Below the pieces are notes generated by a model. The model did not search any database. It was not told the DNA's origin and was given only the letters and a program-made list of their open reading frames with translations. From Haliotis asinina (taxonomy: Eukaryota; Mollusca; Gastropoda; Lepetellida; Haliotidae): a stretch of 64,000 nt of DNA. The first letter of the stretch is position 1. Each line of letters begins with the position of its first letter. Of the stretch, positions 1 to 10,965 are shown piece by piece. The translations under genes and the position numbers were made by a program. The DNA lies in contig NC_090291.1 in assembly GCF_037392515.1 (NCBI RefSeq), positions 1,886,501 to 1,950,500 of the forward strand, given 5' to 3'.

Positions 1-365
1 ACGTTCAGCACTATTTCTTCTACCTCGTTCATTTCCGTAATCATTCGGAACTGAGTGAAAATAGTCCCTAAGTGGATATCACTCTGCGGTCGGGACTTTA
101 TTAATTAACCTACAAGTTCACAGATGTATATTCAATGCTATTATGAACCGTAAACATATAGGGTTTCTAAAGATACAAAGAAAATAACGCATCGGCGTAT
201 GAATATATAATCAATATAATCTATTTTTAACATTTGGGGAATTCCTTCCGTCACTTGCTATGTAAAGAGAAATACGTCATGTCAACACCTTTCAGGTGTC
301 TATTGATGTAAACAGCGACATCGGCCGAAACCAGCAGTCGGTGTTTCACAGGCAAGCAGACAACG

Positions 366-372
366 TATATAG
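366..372 (+). promoter_or_regulatory. TATA box of VWA gene copy 1
   Basis: A TATATAG motif lies about 200 bases upstream of the exon 1 splice donor. It is kept at the same place in copy 2 (7082-7089). About 100 bases upstream both copies also keep a CRE/AP-1-like core (acgtca or gcgtca) followed by tgtcaacacc. Position and conservation between copies support a core promoter with a start site near 395; the exact start cannot be seen. Confidence 0.55.
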
Positions 373-395
373 TTGGTGAGTGTTAATATCCCATC

Positions 396-571
396 ATAAC
401 ATTTCAGACAGTAATTGTGGAAGTGGATCCGACAGTGTTAGCTAAGATTGTTGCTGCTGGGAAACGCTATGTACTTTAAATTAGCTACCACAGTATATTA
501 TCGCTCCTGTGTATAGCTGCCTCTTTCGGTTCCGTGTTGTGCGCCAAGCGGGCTACCACTGGGGATCTCAG
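396..571 (+). other. Non-coding exon 1 of VWA copy 1 (approximate start)
   Basis: The 3' edge is the donor ctcag|gtacgc at 571/572. It aligns with the donor of copy 2 at 7202/7203, and both are preceded by a shared gtgcgccaagcgggcta block. No ATG-led frame runs into the CDS, so this is read as 5' UTR. The intron runs to the acceptor ctatttacag at 1338. The exon start is inferred from the TATA box only. Confidence 0.5.
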
Positions 572-1079
572 GTACGCACTGTCAGTCATGGTATTTCTGA
601 CAATGTTTTATATACATAATAACCACATGTAGGCACATGACATGTGAATACACAGTGGCTGTAAACTACCGCCTCAGTCCTGTAAGGTATAGATGTAGCC
701 TAATATATTTGTTCACCATTTGTACCTAAGACTGACTTTTGAGTAAGTTAATAACTTGTGCTGATGAATGTCGCTTATGACTACGGTCAGTTTGGCTCAA
801 AGGCGGGCCGATGAACTGCAATCCAACTCGAAAAGTGAAAAACACAAAATACTCAGTGACACGCTGATCATAAAAAAGTAACAGACCAACTCTGGGAACT
901 TTTTAGCAGAATATATGTCCTAAAACTAAAAAACACAATATTGACACAGTTCACCATTTGCTACGAGGGACAGTGAGGTGTATGAGACGCGTGCACAAGT
1001 GCCGACAAAGTTTTTGATTCCTTAACCTTTTCAGTGCCGTCTCTATCCTATCTCGGACAACTGGCTGTTCCTTTGCTTT

Positions 1080-1255
1080 TTGTAACCCATGCATGTCGTA
1101 AGAGACGACTAACGGGATCGAGTAGTCAGGCTCATTGACACATGTCATCATATCCCATTTGAGTAGGTCGATGCTCATGATGTTGATCACTGGACTGTCT
1201 GATCCAGGCTCGATTATTTACAGACCGCCGCCATATAGCAGGAATATTTTGCAGT
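1080..1255 (+). repeat. SINE-2 family copy in VWA1 intron 1
   Basis: This is a member of a repeat seen about ten times in the window. It contains agacgactaacgggatc, gatgctcatgatgttgatc and tttacagaccgccgccatat, then a gaatattttgc tail. A copy in the same orientation sits in the matching intron of VWA copy 2 (8145-8360), so it was present before the gene duplicated. Confidence 0.75.
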
Positions 1256-1338
1256 AATTACTACAACCAACCACAAAAAATATTTGTGGTGGAAACAGTC
1301 ACAGGGCATCAGTTTAACCCTTTCCCTTCTATTTACAG

Positions 1339-2532
1339 ATGTGGTCATACCTCACAAGTGTGTTTTCCTCCTCATCAGAACAACCGAGAAAACAAACTGT
1401 AAAGATGGCATCTGGGAAAATTGAACAGCCAGCCCTGGCCAATCACGATTCATCCATCCTTGACCTTGCCTTTGTCATGGACTGTACGGGCAGTATGGGG
1501 TCGTACATCGAAAATGCCCGAAACAACATCAGGAAGATAGTGGAGGACATTGTGGCAAATGAAAAGAGTAACGTGTGTCTGGCCCTAGTAGAATACAGAG
1601 ACCACCCTCCACAGGACTCGTCGTTTGTCACCCGTCCTCATGATTTCACACCCAAGGTCGGTAAGATGAAGTCGTGGCTGGACGAGTGCACCGCTAGAGG
1701 TGGAGGCGATGGCCCCGAGGCCGTTGCTGATGGCTTGCACCAACTCCTGAAGCTGAGCTGGAGGGATGCCGCCACAAAGATAGCTGTCCTCATCTCAGAT
1801 GCCCCTCCTCATGGACTTGGGGGAGGCGGGGACGGATTCCCCAATGGATGTCCCTCTGGACTGGACCCAATGGAGATCACAGGTCAACTGGCTGAGAAGG
1901 GCGTCACCCTGTACGTCGTGGGGTGCGAGCCCAGTATCTGCCCATACAAAGCCTTCTTCACAGGACTGGCCTATCTGACTGGTGGTCAGTACGTGCCACT
2001 GGCAGCTGCCAAGTCTCTTACCAGTGTCATCATCGGAGGTGCCCAGGAGGAGCTGTCACTGGAGCAGTGGATGGAGGAGGTCAACCAAGAGGTCCAGGCG
2101 GAGGTGCAGGCTAGAGGAGCTGACAACTTCGATGATGACGCTATGGCAAAGAGGCTTGCTGAAGGGTGGGCGAGTCGGGGCGTCATGGCCAAACAGCTTC
2201 AACGTAACAGCGCAGGACTTGGAGAAGTGTCCTCACAGGTCAAGAAAATATCAAAAATGAAGAATCTGTCTGATTACCGCAAAGAGGCACCAGCACCAGC
2301 ACTTCACTCAGTACCAAGTTCTCGACGTAAACGTTCTGCAAAATTATCTCATGCCATGCCGGCCAGGTCCCCCATGCCGGGCATGTCTTCCCCGCACCCC
2401 CCGCCGGGCATGTCTTCCCCCATGTCGAGCGCCGAAGATGTGTATGAATGTAACAGTTCTTCTATACAGCTGGAGCAAGCTTCAAGGATGGTACAGAAGT
2501 CCAAGATGCGCAACCAGGCATTGTTCAAATGA
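1339..2532 (+). CDS. Intracellular VWA-domain protein, tandem copy 1
   Basis: This is a 397-residue single-exon coding region; the acceptor ctatttacag abuts the ATG. Residues about 41-235 form a von Willebrand A fold: strand DLAFVMD, MIDAS motif DCTGSMGS (D48, T50, S52), a GGGDGPEAVADG loop (121-132) and LISDAPPH (151-158, D154). Family knowledge: the sequence resembles the VWA domain of vwkA-type alpha-kinases, but no kinase domain follows, so it is probably a metal-dependent protein-binding module. There is no signal peptide or membrane segment, so it is probably cytosolic. Residues 236-310 look helical and charged. The tail has an RRKR basic run (329-332) and Pro/Met-rich PGMSSP repeats, then a conserved end, EDVYECNSSS to QALFK. 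Copy 2 is nearly identical through residue 320. The cellular role is unknown. Confidence 0.9.
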   Translation: MWSYLTSVFSSSSEQPRKQTVKMASGKIEQPALANHDSSILDLAFVMDCTGSMGSYIENARNNIRKIVEDIVANEKSNVCLALVEYRDHPPQDSSFVTRPHDFTPKVGKMKSWLDECTARGGGDGPEAVADGLHQLLKLSWRDAATKIAVLISDAPPHGLGGGGDGFPNGCPSGLDPMEITGQLAEKGVTLYVVGCEPSICPYKAFFTGLAYLTGGQYVPLAAAKSLTSVIIGGAQEELSLEQWMEEVNQEVQAEVQARGADNFDDDAMAKRLAEGWASRGVMAKQLQRNSAGLGEVSSQVKKISKMKNLSDYRKEAPAPALHSVPSSRRKRSAKLSHAMPARSPMPGMSSPHPPPGMSSPMSSAEDVYECNSSSIQLEQASRMVQKSKMRNQALFK

Positions 2533-3407
2533 AGTCAACACCCTGGACTTCAACGCAACAGCTAGGGCTCAGTGTGGATCCACCACTGCCCGTGTTTATG
2601 TACATACTAACCTTACGTGGGGATAGTACGCCTGAAAACAACGTACCCTGTGGATGAACGTACATATGTATGTGCAGTTAACTTCAACCTGACATCGCCA
2701 TGTGCCATAATGTTCAAGGTGTCCTTCCGTTCTTCAGGTGGACAATGCTCAGCACATGGTACCTTGTACGTACATATTTACATATTGTACATACTTTCGT
2801 AACTCCATGTTGCAGATACTAACATCAGACCACAACGATAACACATATACCGACGGTACTCTTGGCTTGCATTGTGACTGATATCAGGGATAGCAATAAT
2901 GTCACGGACTAACCTATGCATATGGTCGGTATTGCTTTCGTGATCCGTGTGGAACTTCCTCATGTCACAACCGTGATAGACGAATTATTTTTTTGTAACT
3001 AATGATTTATTGCTGAATTTATTTAGGTTGCTTTTTCTATTGTATTTATTGGATTTTGAATGATGCGGATATATTTATTTACATGTTAGGGACCAAACAT
3101 GTTTAAACATAAACATGTGATGTTTGTATCATATTTGTACATACATCTGTGTATCCTTCGTTATCCTTCTGAAGAAACATTGCTTACTCTGGGAGACATA
3201 TCACAAATGATATTTTGCCCTTCCTCCAGATCTGCTCTTATCACGAGATACCAACGGGATATGCACTGAGGATGACATATGCATAATGACATATTTCAGT
3301 AAAAATGTCCCATGTGCTTAATCATTATTCCGAAACGTGAAATAATTAGGCTGAATGCTCGGTGTGTGAATTGATGTCTGAGAAATTCTATGCCACTCGT
3401 TGCATTT

Positions 3408-3580
3408 AGGGCCGATGGGAGTAGCCATGTGGTTAAGGCGTTCGCACGTCACGCCGCAGATTCGGGTTCAGTTCCCCACGTGGGCCCAGTGTCTAAAGCC
3501 CATTTCTGGTGTCCCGCGCCGTTATATTGCTGGAATATTGCTAAAAGCGACGTAAGGCCATACTCACTGACTGAACTCCG
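3408..3580 (+). repeat. SINE-1 (tRNA-derived) inserted in VWA1 3' UTR
   Basis: It begins with an A-box-like agtagccatgtggttaagg and a B-box-like gggttcagttccc. A body follows with cccatttctggtgtccc, then the family tail tattgctggaatattgct ending in actcactgactg. Flanking sequence (gttgcattt before, a ttttgagatttgct segment after) aligns to the uninterrupted copy 2 at about 10,445-10,475, so insertion followed the duplication. Confidence 0.8.
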
Positions 3581-3752
3581 TTTTGAGATTTGCTATTGCT
3601 GGGTATGTCCCAGAGAGATACTGAGATTTTGTTAACGCTCATATGGAGATATAATCATGTTTACAAACAAACGTCCAGAAACAAATCAACCTATAATGTG
3701 TTTTAATGTTTGTTTCACATTTTCTGGAAATGTAAATATGATTCAATGTACA

Positions 3753-3758
3753 AATAAA
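3753..3758 (+). promoter_or_regulatory. Poly(A) signal, VWA copy 1
   Basis: AATAAA in the context gtacaaataaatt, shared with copy 2 (10678-10683) and followed by T-rich DNA. Confidence 0.6.
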
Positions 3759-3807
3759 TTTGTATTTCCTCTCTCGTATTTTGTTGACATCATGTGAGTG
3801 TGAGACA

Positions 3808-4035
3808 GTTCAGGTTTCCGCCTCACTCAGCAATATTCCAGCTATATGGCGGCGGTCTGTAAATAAACGAAGCTGGGCCAGACAACCCAGTAATCAACAG
3901 CATGGGCACAGATCTACACAACTGGGACATAATGACATGTGTCTGCCAAGTCAGCGGATCTGACTACACGATCCCAACAAGCATGGATTACAGAAGGCCA
4001 CTTCTAACCCGGATGTTTCATGTGGAGTTTAGGTA
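3808..4035 (-). repeat. SINE-2 family copy downstream of VWA1
   Basis: This is a reverse-strand SINE-2 copy: cagcaatattccagctatat, then ggcggtctgtaaataa, atcaacagcatgggcac and the aacaagcatgg block. A related copy lies at the matching place after VWA2 (10745-10965), so it belongs to the duplicated segment. Confidence 0.7.
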
Positions 4036-4347
4036 CATATACAAATTCCACTACGGCTTAGCTCAAAAGCGGACCGATGAATTACAATGTAACCCGAAAA
4101 CTAATAACCATGTCATACCCAATGAAACGCTGATCAGAATCAAGACATCAGACCATCTCCGAAGCCGACGTAAAACTCCAAATTGATTGATTCACCATCT
4201 CCGTGATTTTTGTTTTCAGAACATATGTCATAAAATTACCCGATAAAGGTAACAAGCTATCACTGAAATATTGACACTGTTCACTATTTTGTTACGAGGG
4301 AGGAATGCAAAGAGAGGTGCGAGAAAGGGTGGAAACGGCTCTGCACA

Positions 4348-4456
4348 GGGCCCCGATTTTCGAAGCTACCATAGCGCTAGGATAGTCGTACGTTAATGTT
4401 AATATATGGCACTTACGACGATCTTAGCGCTAAGAGAGCTTCGAAAATTTGGGCCC
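4348..4456. mobile_element. Palindromic MITE-like hairpin, 109 bp
   Basis: The two halves are near-perfect inverted copies: gggcccc, gattttcgaagct, tagcgctaggat and gtcgta on the left are mirrored by tacgac, atcttagcgcta, agcttcgaaaat and gggccc on the right. The loop is about 20 bases. It would fold into one long hairpin. No clear target duplication is visible and nothing is coded. Confidence 0.6.
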
Positions 4457-4539
4457 AGATTAATAGCCAGATGCATGAGAGCCACGTGTACAAGTGCCGG
4501 TGTAAGACTGAAAACTTACCCACGTTGAAAAGATATACC

Positions 4540-5020
4540 GGTGTGTACTTTTTATCCCCCGCCGCGCGCTTAGTGCGAAGATGGGGATATAGTATTAGGC
4601 TCCGTCCGACCGTACGTACGGATTAGAATATCTTAAGAACCGTTGACTAGATTCTTTTCATTTCTTTGGTGACCTTGACATTCATCTCAAAGTCACAAGG
4701 GGACTTAAGCGCTTTACCTTGTCAGCGGGATATCTCAGGAACAGCGGGATATCTCAGGTACCGTTCACTGGATTTTCCTCATATTCAACAGCAGACTTTA
4801 TCTAGGAAAGGTGCAGGGCCCAGTCGATTTTGATGATCTTCAGTTAATTGTCAAGGTCACGGCTACACTTTGAAGATTTCAGCATGTAAACTGCATGTTA
4901 AGCTTGTCAGCGAGATATCTCAACAACCGTTCACTGTGTTTTCTTGATATTCAACACAAAACTTTATCGAGGGAAGGCGCAGGGATCAATCGATTTTGAT
5001 GACCTTCAATCTTATTTTCA
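4540..5020. repeat. Degenerate tandem repeat, about three copies
   Basis: Blocks containing gatatctcaggaac, cgttcactggattttc, atattcaacagcagac and cgattttgatgatcttcag recur with 10-25% divergence (about 4625, 4719 and 4907). The unit is roughly 150-190 bases. It has no coding content and looks like an old tandemly repeated interspersed element. Confidence 0.5.
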
Positions 5021-6504
5021 CATAATGAGCTTACAACTTTATTTCATAGCAACCCAATGCATTTTCCAAGGGTATACATTTGACCGTGTCATTGATTACG
5101 GGAACTATTTCGAAAACAATATACAATTGCTAGATGATGTCTGTATAGTTCTTGATCAATCAAACCATAACTTCCACAGATCAGCCTTCCCATTTATCTA
5201 ACACTAAATGTGATTGGTCTAAAGAATGCTTTCAGCCAATGAACAGTGATGGTCTTTTCTGACAGTCTGTCACAATCACACATCAATTCAATAATTACAT
5301 TATTGCAACATCTTATATCAGTTTCCTCCTTTTCGTGCAGGGATGGTTCCATGTCAGCAGGACCAGCAGCATTTTAGGTTATATCAAAAGAGTTTGAGAT
5401 TAATGTTTTTGTTGACATTATATTTCATATTAAACTACGACCTTCACTTTCATTTCCTTTTAAGTCTGATTTGATAATATGCGGCGGGGGATTATGTCAC
5501 CAAAGTGACAATGCTTGTTCAACATGGAATTGATATCTGGACTCACGTGCACTTTTCAACGCCAGAGGTCTTTTTTCAACATTGAATAATCACCCAGCTG
5601 TGACTGAAAATTAACCCATGTCATGTGATACCTTGTTTGAGAAATGACCCTTGTGTTTCTTCATTGTAAACGTACTTCCTACAGACAAGTAAATGTGTAT
5701 ACCTGTCATTATTCAACGAGGATATCTTTTCAATAAGTGACCCGTGTTAATATTCAAAAGCAGTCAGGTGATTATTCATTGCTGGGGAAAAACCCTGACA
5801 CTGAGAAGTGAATCCGGGTTATAATTCAATGTTGACAACAGTACCCGACGCGTACCTTTTCAACGCGGGTATATTTTCAATCTTACACCGGCACTTGTAC
5901 ACGTGGCTCTGACAATTTCTCTCGTTCTCTATTTCTTGGTCCGCTTTGGGGCCAAATAAAGTGATGCTGTAATCCCCAGTGTAAGGCCACAGGCGGTGTT
6001 AATGTTAGTACCTGTACCAGCGTTAGTGTCTGTGTTATTTCCTTGTAATTCTCCAACCTGCTCATTGCGCTTGAATACATTCGTTCTTCTCCGGTACGGC
6101 CCTTGTGGGTTGGCATCGCTACCGATAGCGACATGCGTTATTCGTGAAATTCTTGTACCACCAACATACCCTACATTTTTTATTTTCTTAATTCATATAA
6201 GAACCAAGAACAAGTTAAGTAATGAACGAGCAACGACAAGCAAATAACACTGAGTGTTTATCGTGACAGTAAACACACCCTTTCATGTGCGACATTGTGT
6301 ATCGGACGAAGAAAACACAGGGTATATTCTGGCCCGGGATGACCTTTTTTTGTAGTTATGTTTCTCTACATATCAATTTACTGTCAGAGAAATAATTTTG
6401 TGTAGCATATTCCCGTATATTCCCGCTTCCTGTGACACTAGTTTCTAATATTATAGAATGAGTCTCGCTGGATGCGAATGACTCAAATACCTGAGTGGGA
6501 TTGC
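5021..6504. other. Intergenic spacer between VWA copies
   Basis: No gene is supported here. The DNA is AT-rich, with a scattered attcaa/ttcaac motif between 5520 and 5880. The duplicated segment of VWA copy 2 starts at about 6505, where sequence matching bases 1-80 of the window resumes. Confidence 0.5.
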
Positions 6505-7081
6505 ACGTTCAGCACTATTTCTTCTACCTCGTTCATTTCCGTAAACATTCGGGATTGAGTGAAAATAGTCCCTAAGTGGAATTCAGTCTCCTGTAGAGGC
6601 CTTTCAAAATAGTCCCAATGTAGGATTCGGGACCTATTCCATTAAACTTCGACAAGATTGTTGATAAAATATTTACTCTGTCGTGAACATGTTTTCTATG
6701 TTTACCACAATCCATTGTAGTTGTTGTTGATCCCTTTGGTGCATACCTGGATATGTTGTTTTACTTAATCTATGTTGATATACATATATCCGTTCAGTGC
6801 TTTAGTACTTTACTATTGCTTGGCAACGGCATAAAAATCACCCAAACGTAGCATCATATTTAATAAGCTATCTTAATTACTTTCTTTTGGGGGTTTTCTG
6901 TGGATACAAAGAAAATACTCCTTCAGCGTATGAATATACAATCGATATCTATTTTTAACTTTGGGGAATTCCTACGTCACCTCCTATGTTGAGAGAAATG
7001 CGTCATGTCAACACCTTATTGTTATAAACAGCAACGTCGACCAAAACACGCAGTCGGTGTGGCATAACCAGGCAGTCAACG

Positions 7082-7089
7082 TATATATA
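7082..7089 (+). promoter_or_regulatory. TATA box of VWA gene copy 2
   Basis: TATATATA lies 113 bases upstream of the donor at 7202 and aligns with the TATA box of copy 1. The neighbouring gtcaacg before it and gggtgagtgttga after it are also shared with copy 1. Confidence 0.6.
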
Positions 7090-7111
7090 GTGGGTGAGTG
7101 TTGAGATCCAA

Positions 7112-7202
7112 CCATAACGTTTCTAACAGTGCTTGTGACAGTCGGCTCTTGTCGGTTCAGTTCCGTGTTGTGCGCCAAGCGGGCTAGCCCTGACGATCAC
7201 AG
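7112..7202 (+). other. Non-coding exon 1 of VWA copy 2 (approximate start)
   Basis: The donor gatcacag|gtacag lies at 7202/7203, preceded by the shared tgttgtgcgccaagcgggct block. The intron continues to the acceptor at 8449, directly before the ATG. The start is inferred from the TATA box. Confidence 0.5.
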
Positions 7203-7360
7203 GTACAGTGTCGGTTGTTGTAATTCTGTCCTGTGTTTAATGTTCATTGCGAATAATATGGCTGCTCTGTCACGATGTATTAATTAACCTTTGGCGTTAA
7301 TGTTATTACATGTGTCAGCGTTAATGGTGGTATTTCCTTCTATAGGATTTTCCACGTCGA

Positions 7361-7402
7361 TTCTCTCTGCTTCTCTCTCTCTCCCTCTCTCTCTCTCCCT
7401 CT
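7361..7402. repeat. (CT)n microsatellite
   Basis: Imperfect CT dinucleotide run in intron 1 of VWA copy 2, absent from copy 1. Confidence 0.8.
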
Positions 7403-7852
7403 GTATGTGAGCGTGCGTGCACGCGCGTGTGTAATAGTGTAATACTATTTCGGGAATGGCCGCCAGGAGAATGTCTCCAAAGACTAAAAGCATGCAGGGC
7501 TTCAGTACGCAGTCTCCGTCTTGTTTTGATCAATATATGACGCGTTCTTTCACGGACGACTGGGTTTCATGAGACGGGTGTGTCTTGATAGGGAGGGTAA
7601 ACAGGCACGACTTGAGTACTCCTGAACGTTTTCTGTGGGAACACGGCACACTCTACATGACACATGAATTAATACACTGTCGCCCTAAACTGCTGCCTGT
7701 AAGGTCTGAATGGCAATATTTGTATGTGTGCCTCAAGCTTGTTCTAACATCAGCGCTGTTTAACGTTTGAATACATTAACTTGTGGCGTTGTATGTCGCC
7801 GGTGTTCAGATTGAATATCCTGATTGGTCATTAAGTCATCAGTTATCATATA

Positions 7853-8048
7853 GCGCAGGTGTGCGTACGTGTGTCTGTGTATATCTGTGTGTTTTCGAAG
7901 AGAGCGCAGGTGTGCGTACGTCTGTGTATATGTGTTTTTGCGCAGAGAGCGCAGGTGTGCGCGCGTGTGTCTGTGTATATCCGTGTTTGCGAAGAGAGCG
8001 CAGGTGTGCGTATGTGTGTCTGTGCATATCTGTGTGTTTGCGAAGAGG
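7853..8048. repeat. Minisatellite, 45-51-bp unit, four copies
   Basis: Units start with gcgcaggtgtgcg at 7853, 7904, 7949 and 7998. Each contains a tgtgtctgtgtatat run and ends near cgaagagagc. It lies in intron 1 of VWA copy 2 and is absent from copy 1. Open frames across it on both strands come from the repeat. Confidence 0.8.
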
Positions 8049-8144
8049 GTCATGATTCACCTCTAGCAGATGTCCTCTGTTACCCACTCTGTGAGACTGA
8101 GGTGTGGTTTGATGTCCATTCCCTCCTCCTATGTCCCTAGACGT

Positions 8145-8360
8145 TCTGTGAAGATCCGGGTTAGAACTGGTCTTCAGTGGTTGTTGTAAGGGTCAACAAA
8201 CGAGATCGGGTGGTCAGGCTTGCTGGCCTTCCTGACCATATCCCATTTGCACAGATCGATGCTCATGATGTTGAATCAGGTGAATGTCTGGTTAAGACTT
8301 AATTATTTACAGACCGCCGCCATACAGCTGGAATATTGCTGAGTGTGGCTTAAACAACAA
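8145..8360 (+). repeat. SINE-2 family copy in VWA2 intron 1
   Basis: It contains gcacagatcgatgctcatga, ttatttacagaccgccgcc and the tail gctggaatattgctgagtg. It matches the copy at 1080-1255 in VWA1. Confidence 0.8.
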
Positions 8361-8449
8361 ATAAAAGAACCAACCAGAAGAGCTACAGAAATATTTGTGG
8401 TGGAAACGGTCACAGGGCATCAGTTTAACCCTTTCCCTTCTATTTACAG

Positions 8450-9604
8450 ATGTGGTCATACCTCACAAGTGTGTTTTCCTCCCCATCAGAACAACCGAGA
8501 AAACAAACTGTAAAGATGGCATCTGGGAAAATTGAACAGCCAGCCCTGGCCAATCACGATTCATCCATCCTTGACCTTGCCTTTGTCATGGACTGTACGG
8601 GCAGTATGGGGTCGTACATCGAAAATGCCCGAAACAACATCAGGAAGATAGTGGAGGACATTGTGGCAAATGAAAAGAGTAACGTGTGTCTGGCCCTAGT
8701 AGAATACAGAGACCACCCTCCACAGGACTCGTCGTTTGTCACCCGTCCTCATGATTTCACACCCAAGGTCGGTAAGATGAAGTCGTGGCTGGACGGGTGT
8801 ACCGCTAGCGGTGGAGGCGATGGTCCCGAGGCCGTTGCTGATGGCTTGCACCAACTCCTGAAGCTGAGCTGGAGGGATGCCGCCACAAAGATAGCTGTCC
8901 TCATCTCAGACGCCCCTCCCCATGGACTTGGGGAATGTGGGGACGGATTCCCCAATGGATGTCCCTCTGGACTGGACCCAATGGAGATCACAGGTCAACT
9001 GGCTGAGAAGGGCGTCACCCTGTACGTCGTGGGGTGCGAGCCCAGTATCTGCTCATACAAAGACTTCTTCACAGGTCTGGCCTATCTGACTGGTGGTCAG
9101 TACGTGCCACTGGCAGCTGCCAAGTCTCTTACCAGTGTCATCATCGGAGGTGCCCAGGAGGAGCTGTCACTGGAGCAGTGGATGGAGGAGGTCAACCAAG
9201 AGGTCCAGGCGGAGGTGCAGGCTAGAGGAGCTGACAACTTCGATGATGACGCTATGGCAAAGAGGCTTGCTGAAGGGTGGGCGAGTCGGGGCGTCATGGC
9301 CAAACAGCTTCAACGTAACAGCGCAGGACTTGGAGAAGTGTCCTCACAGGTCAAGAAAATATCAAAAATGAAGAATCTGTCTGATTACCGCAAAGAGGCA
9401 CCAGCACCAGCACAAGTACCTCAATCAGGCCTTTTTGGACGTTCTGCAGACCTTGCCTATGCCATGCCAGCCATGTCGGCTGTGTCTTCGCCCATGTCGA
9501 GCGCCGAAGACGTGTATGAATGCAACAGTTCCTCTATACAGCTGGAACAAGCTTCAAGGATGGTACAGAAGTCCAAGATGCGAAACCAGGCATTGTTCAG
9601 ATGA
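8450..9604 (+). CDS. Intracellular VWA-domain protein, tandem copy 2
   Basis: This is a 384-residue paralogue of the gene at 1339-2532, with the same plan: an acceptor directly before the ATG, VWA domain at about 41-235 with MIDAS DCTGSMGS and LISDAPPH, a helical middle and a short Ser/Pro tail. Over the first 320 residues only a handful of substitutions separate the copies: S12P, E116G, R120S, a GG-to-EC pair near 162, P202S and A205D. Codons for residues about 210-320 are identical at the DNA level. After residue 320 the copies diverge: this one lacks the RRKR run and the PGMSSP repeats, then rejoins at the shared SSPMSSAEDVYECNSSS end. Introns and UTRs are far more diverged than the coding region. 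The function is unknown. Confidence 0.9.
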   Translation: MWSYLTSVFSSPSEQPRKQTVKMASGKIEQPALANHDSSILDLAFVMDCTGSMGSYIENARNNIRKIVEDIVANEKSNVCLALVEYRDHPPQDSSFVTRPHDFTPKVGKMKSWLDGCTASGGGDGPEAVADGLHQLLKLSWRDAATKIAVLISDAPPHGLGECGDGFPNGCPSGLDPMEITGQLAEKGVTLYVVGCEPSICSYKDFFTGLAYLTGGQYVPLAAAKSLTSVIIGGAQEELSLEQWMEEVNQEVQAEVQARGADNFDDDAMAKRLAEGWASRGVMAKQLQRNSAGLGEVSSQVKKISKMKNLSDYRKEAPAPAQVPQSGLFGRSADLAYAMPAMSAVSSPMSSAEDVYECNSSSIQLEQASRMVQKSKMRNQALFR

Positions 9605-10705
9605 AGTCAGCATGCCAGACATTTGAAGCAATAGCTAGGGCTCTGTGCTTGAGAACTGGGTTGATCCAACACTGCTCATTTTTATGTACTTACCTAAAGT
9701 GGTGATAGTACGCCTGAAAACCACATCACGTGGGGTTGTTAGTATGCACGTGCAATGAACTTCAACATGGTGTTGCCATGTCCCATAATGTTCAGCCCGT
9801 CCTTCCGTTCTTTTGGCGGATGATGTTAAAGATGTGATACTTTGTACATACATGTGTAAAAATAGTGCATACTTTCATAACTACATGTTTTAGATAATAT
9901 AAGACCATCACGACGCCAGTGACACCCGAGTAGTCTGCATCTGACTTATCTCAGGGATAGAAACAATGTTGCGGATTAACGTATGGTCGGTACTTTCGTG
10001 ATATGTACGGAATAAATGCATTTGGCACAACTCTTATAGGTGGCTCAAGCCTATTTTTTATTAATTAAAAACTTATTGCTGAATTTATTTAGGCCATTTT
10101 TGTTGTATTTATTGAATACTGAATGACAATACAGATCCTTTTATTTACAAATTTTGGGACCAAAAAATATTTTACAAAATGTGATGTTTGTATCATATGT
10201 ATATGTATATCTGGCTACCCTTCGTTGTCCTTCAGAAGCGGGACTGGTAGACATCACAAACAACATTTTGCCCTTTCACCAGATCTGCCTTTATCAATAG
10301 AATATGTAATGAAAATGACATATGCATAATATCATATATTAATTTTTTAGAAAAATATTCTCGTCGCCTTAATCATTGAATACATTTATCCAGATTTGCT
10401 GCATTACTATTCCGAATTCAGTGGCGTTATCCAGATGTCGCCATGTTGCATTTTGTTCTATTTGCTCTTGCTGGGATATGTTCTTGTGAACAATGACATT
10501 GTTGTGGGTATTGTTTCACTGACACCCATGTTACTCATATTGTGCATGTTTTTGTTAACATTTTTATGAAGACATTTATATATGTAATCATGTTTACAAA
10601 CAATCCAGAAACAAATCAGCCTATTGTCTATTTTAACTTTGCTTTTTTATGGCAATGTAAAGGTGATTCATTGTACAAATAAATTCTTATTTCCTTGTTT
10701 GTATT
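9605..10705 (+). other. 3' UTR of VWA copy 2
   Basis: It aligns in patches with the copy 1 3' UTR but has no SINE insertion. The AATAAA signal is at 10678-10683. The end is inferred. Confidence 0.55.
10678..10683 (+). promoter_or_regulatory. Poly(A) signal, VWA copy 2
   Basis: AATAAA in the same gtacaaataaatt context as copy 1. Confidence 0.6.
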
Positions 10706-10744
10706 TTGCTGATATCATATGTTCGTATGTGAGTTTAGTTTCAC

Positions 10745-10965
10745 CATGCACTCAGCAATATTCCTGCTATGGGACCATAGTCTGGAAATAATCGTGTCTT
10801 GACCAGACAATCCATTGACCAATAGTATGAACGCCAATCTATGCATTTGGGACACAATGACGTGTCAGTCAAGTCAGTGAGTCTGACCACCTGATCCCAT
10901 TAGTCGCCTATTATGACAAGCATTGTTTGCTGAAGACCAATTCTAACCTTGATCTTCATGGGAAA
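10745..10965 (-). repeat. SINE-2 family copy downstream of VWA2
   Basis: It contains cactcagcaatattcctgct, gaccagacaatccattgacc and ctgatcccattagtcgcct. It is a reverse-strand member, positioned like the copy after VWA1. Confidence 0.7.

Larger units (their letters stand above)
2533..3775 (+). other. 3' UTR of VWA copy 1
   Basis: Sequence after the stop aligns in patches with the 3' UTR of copy 2, including the stretches around gaatttatttagg and gtacaaataaatt. An AATAAA poly(A) signal lies at 3753-3758, followed by a T-rich stretch. A SINE at about 3408-3580 interrupts this UTR and is absent from copy 2. The exact end is inferred. Confidence 0.6.

Noticed and set aside
1339-2532. Alpha-kinase call for the VWA protein
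   Set aside because: Only the VWA part resembles vwkA-type proteins; no kinase residues follow in either copy.
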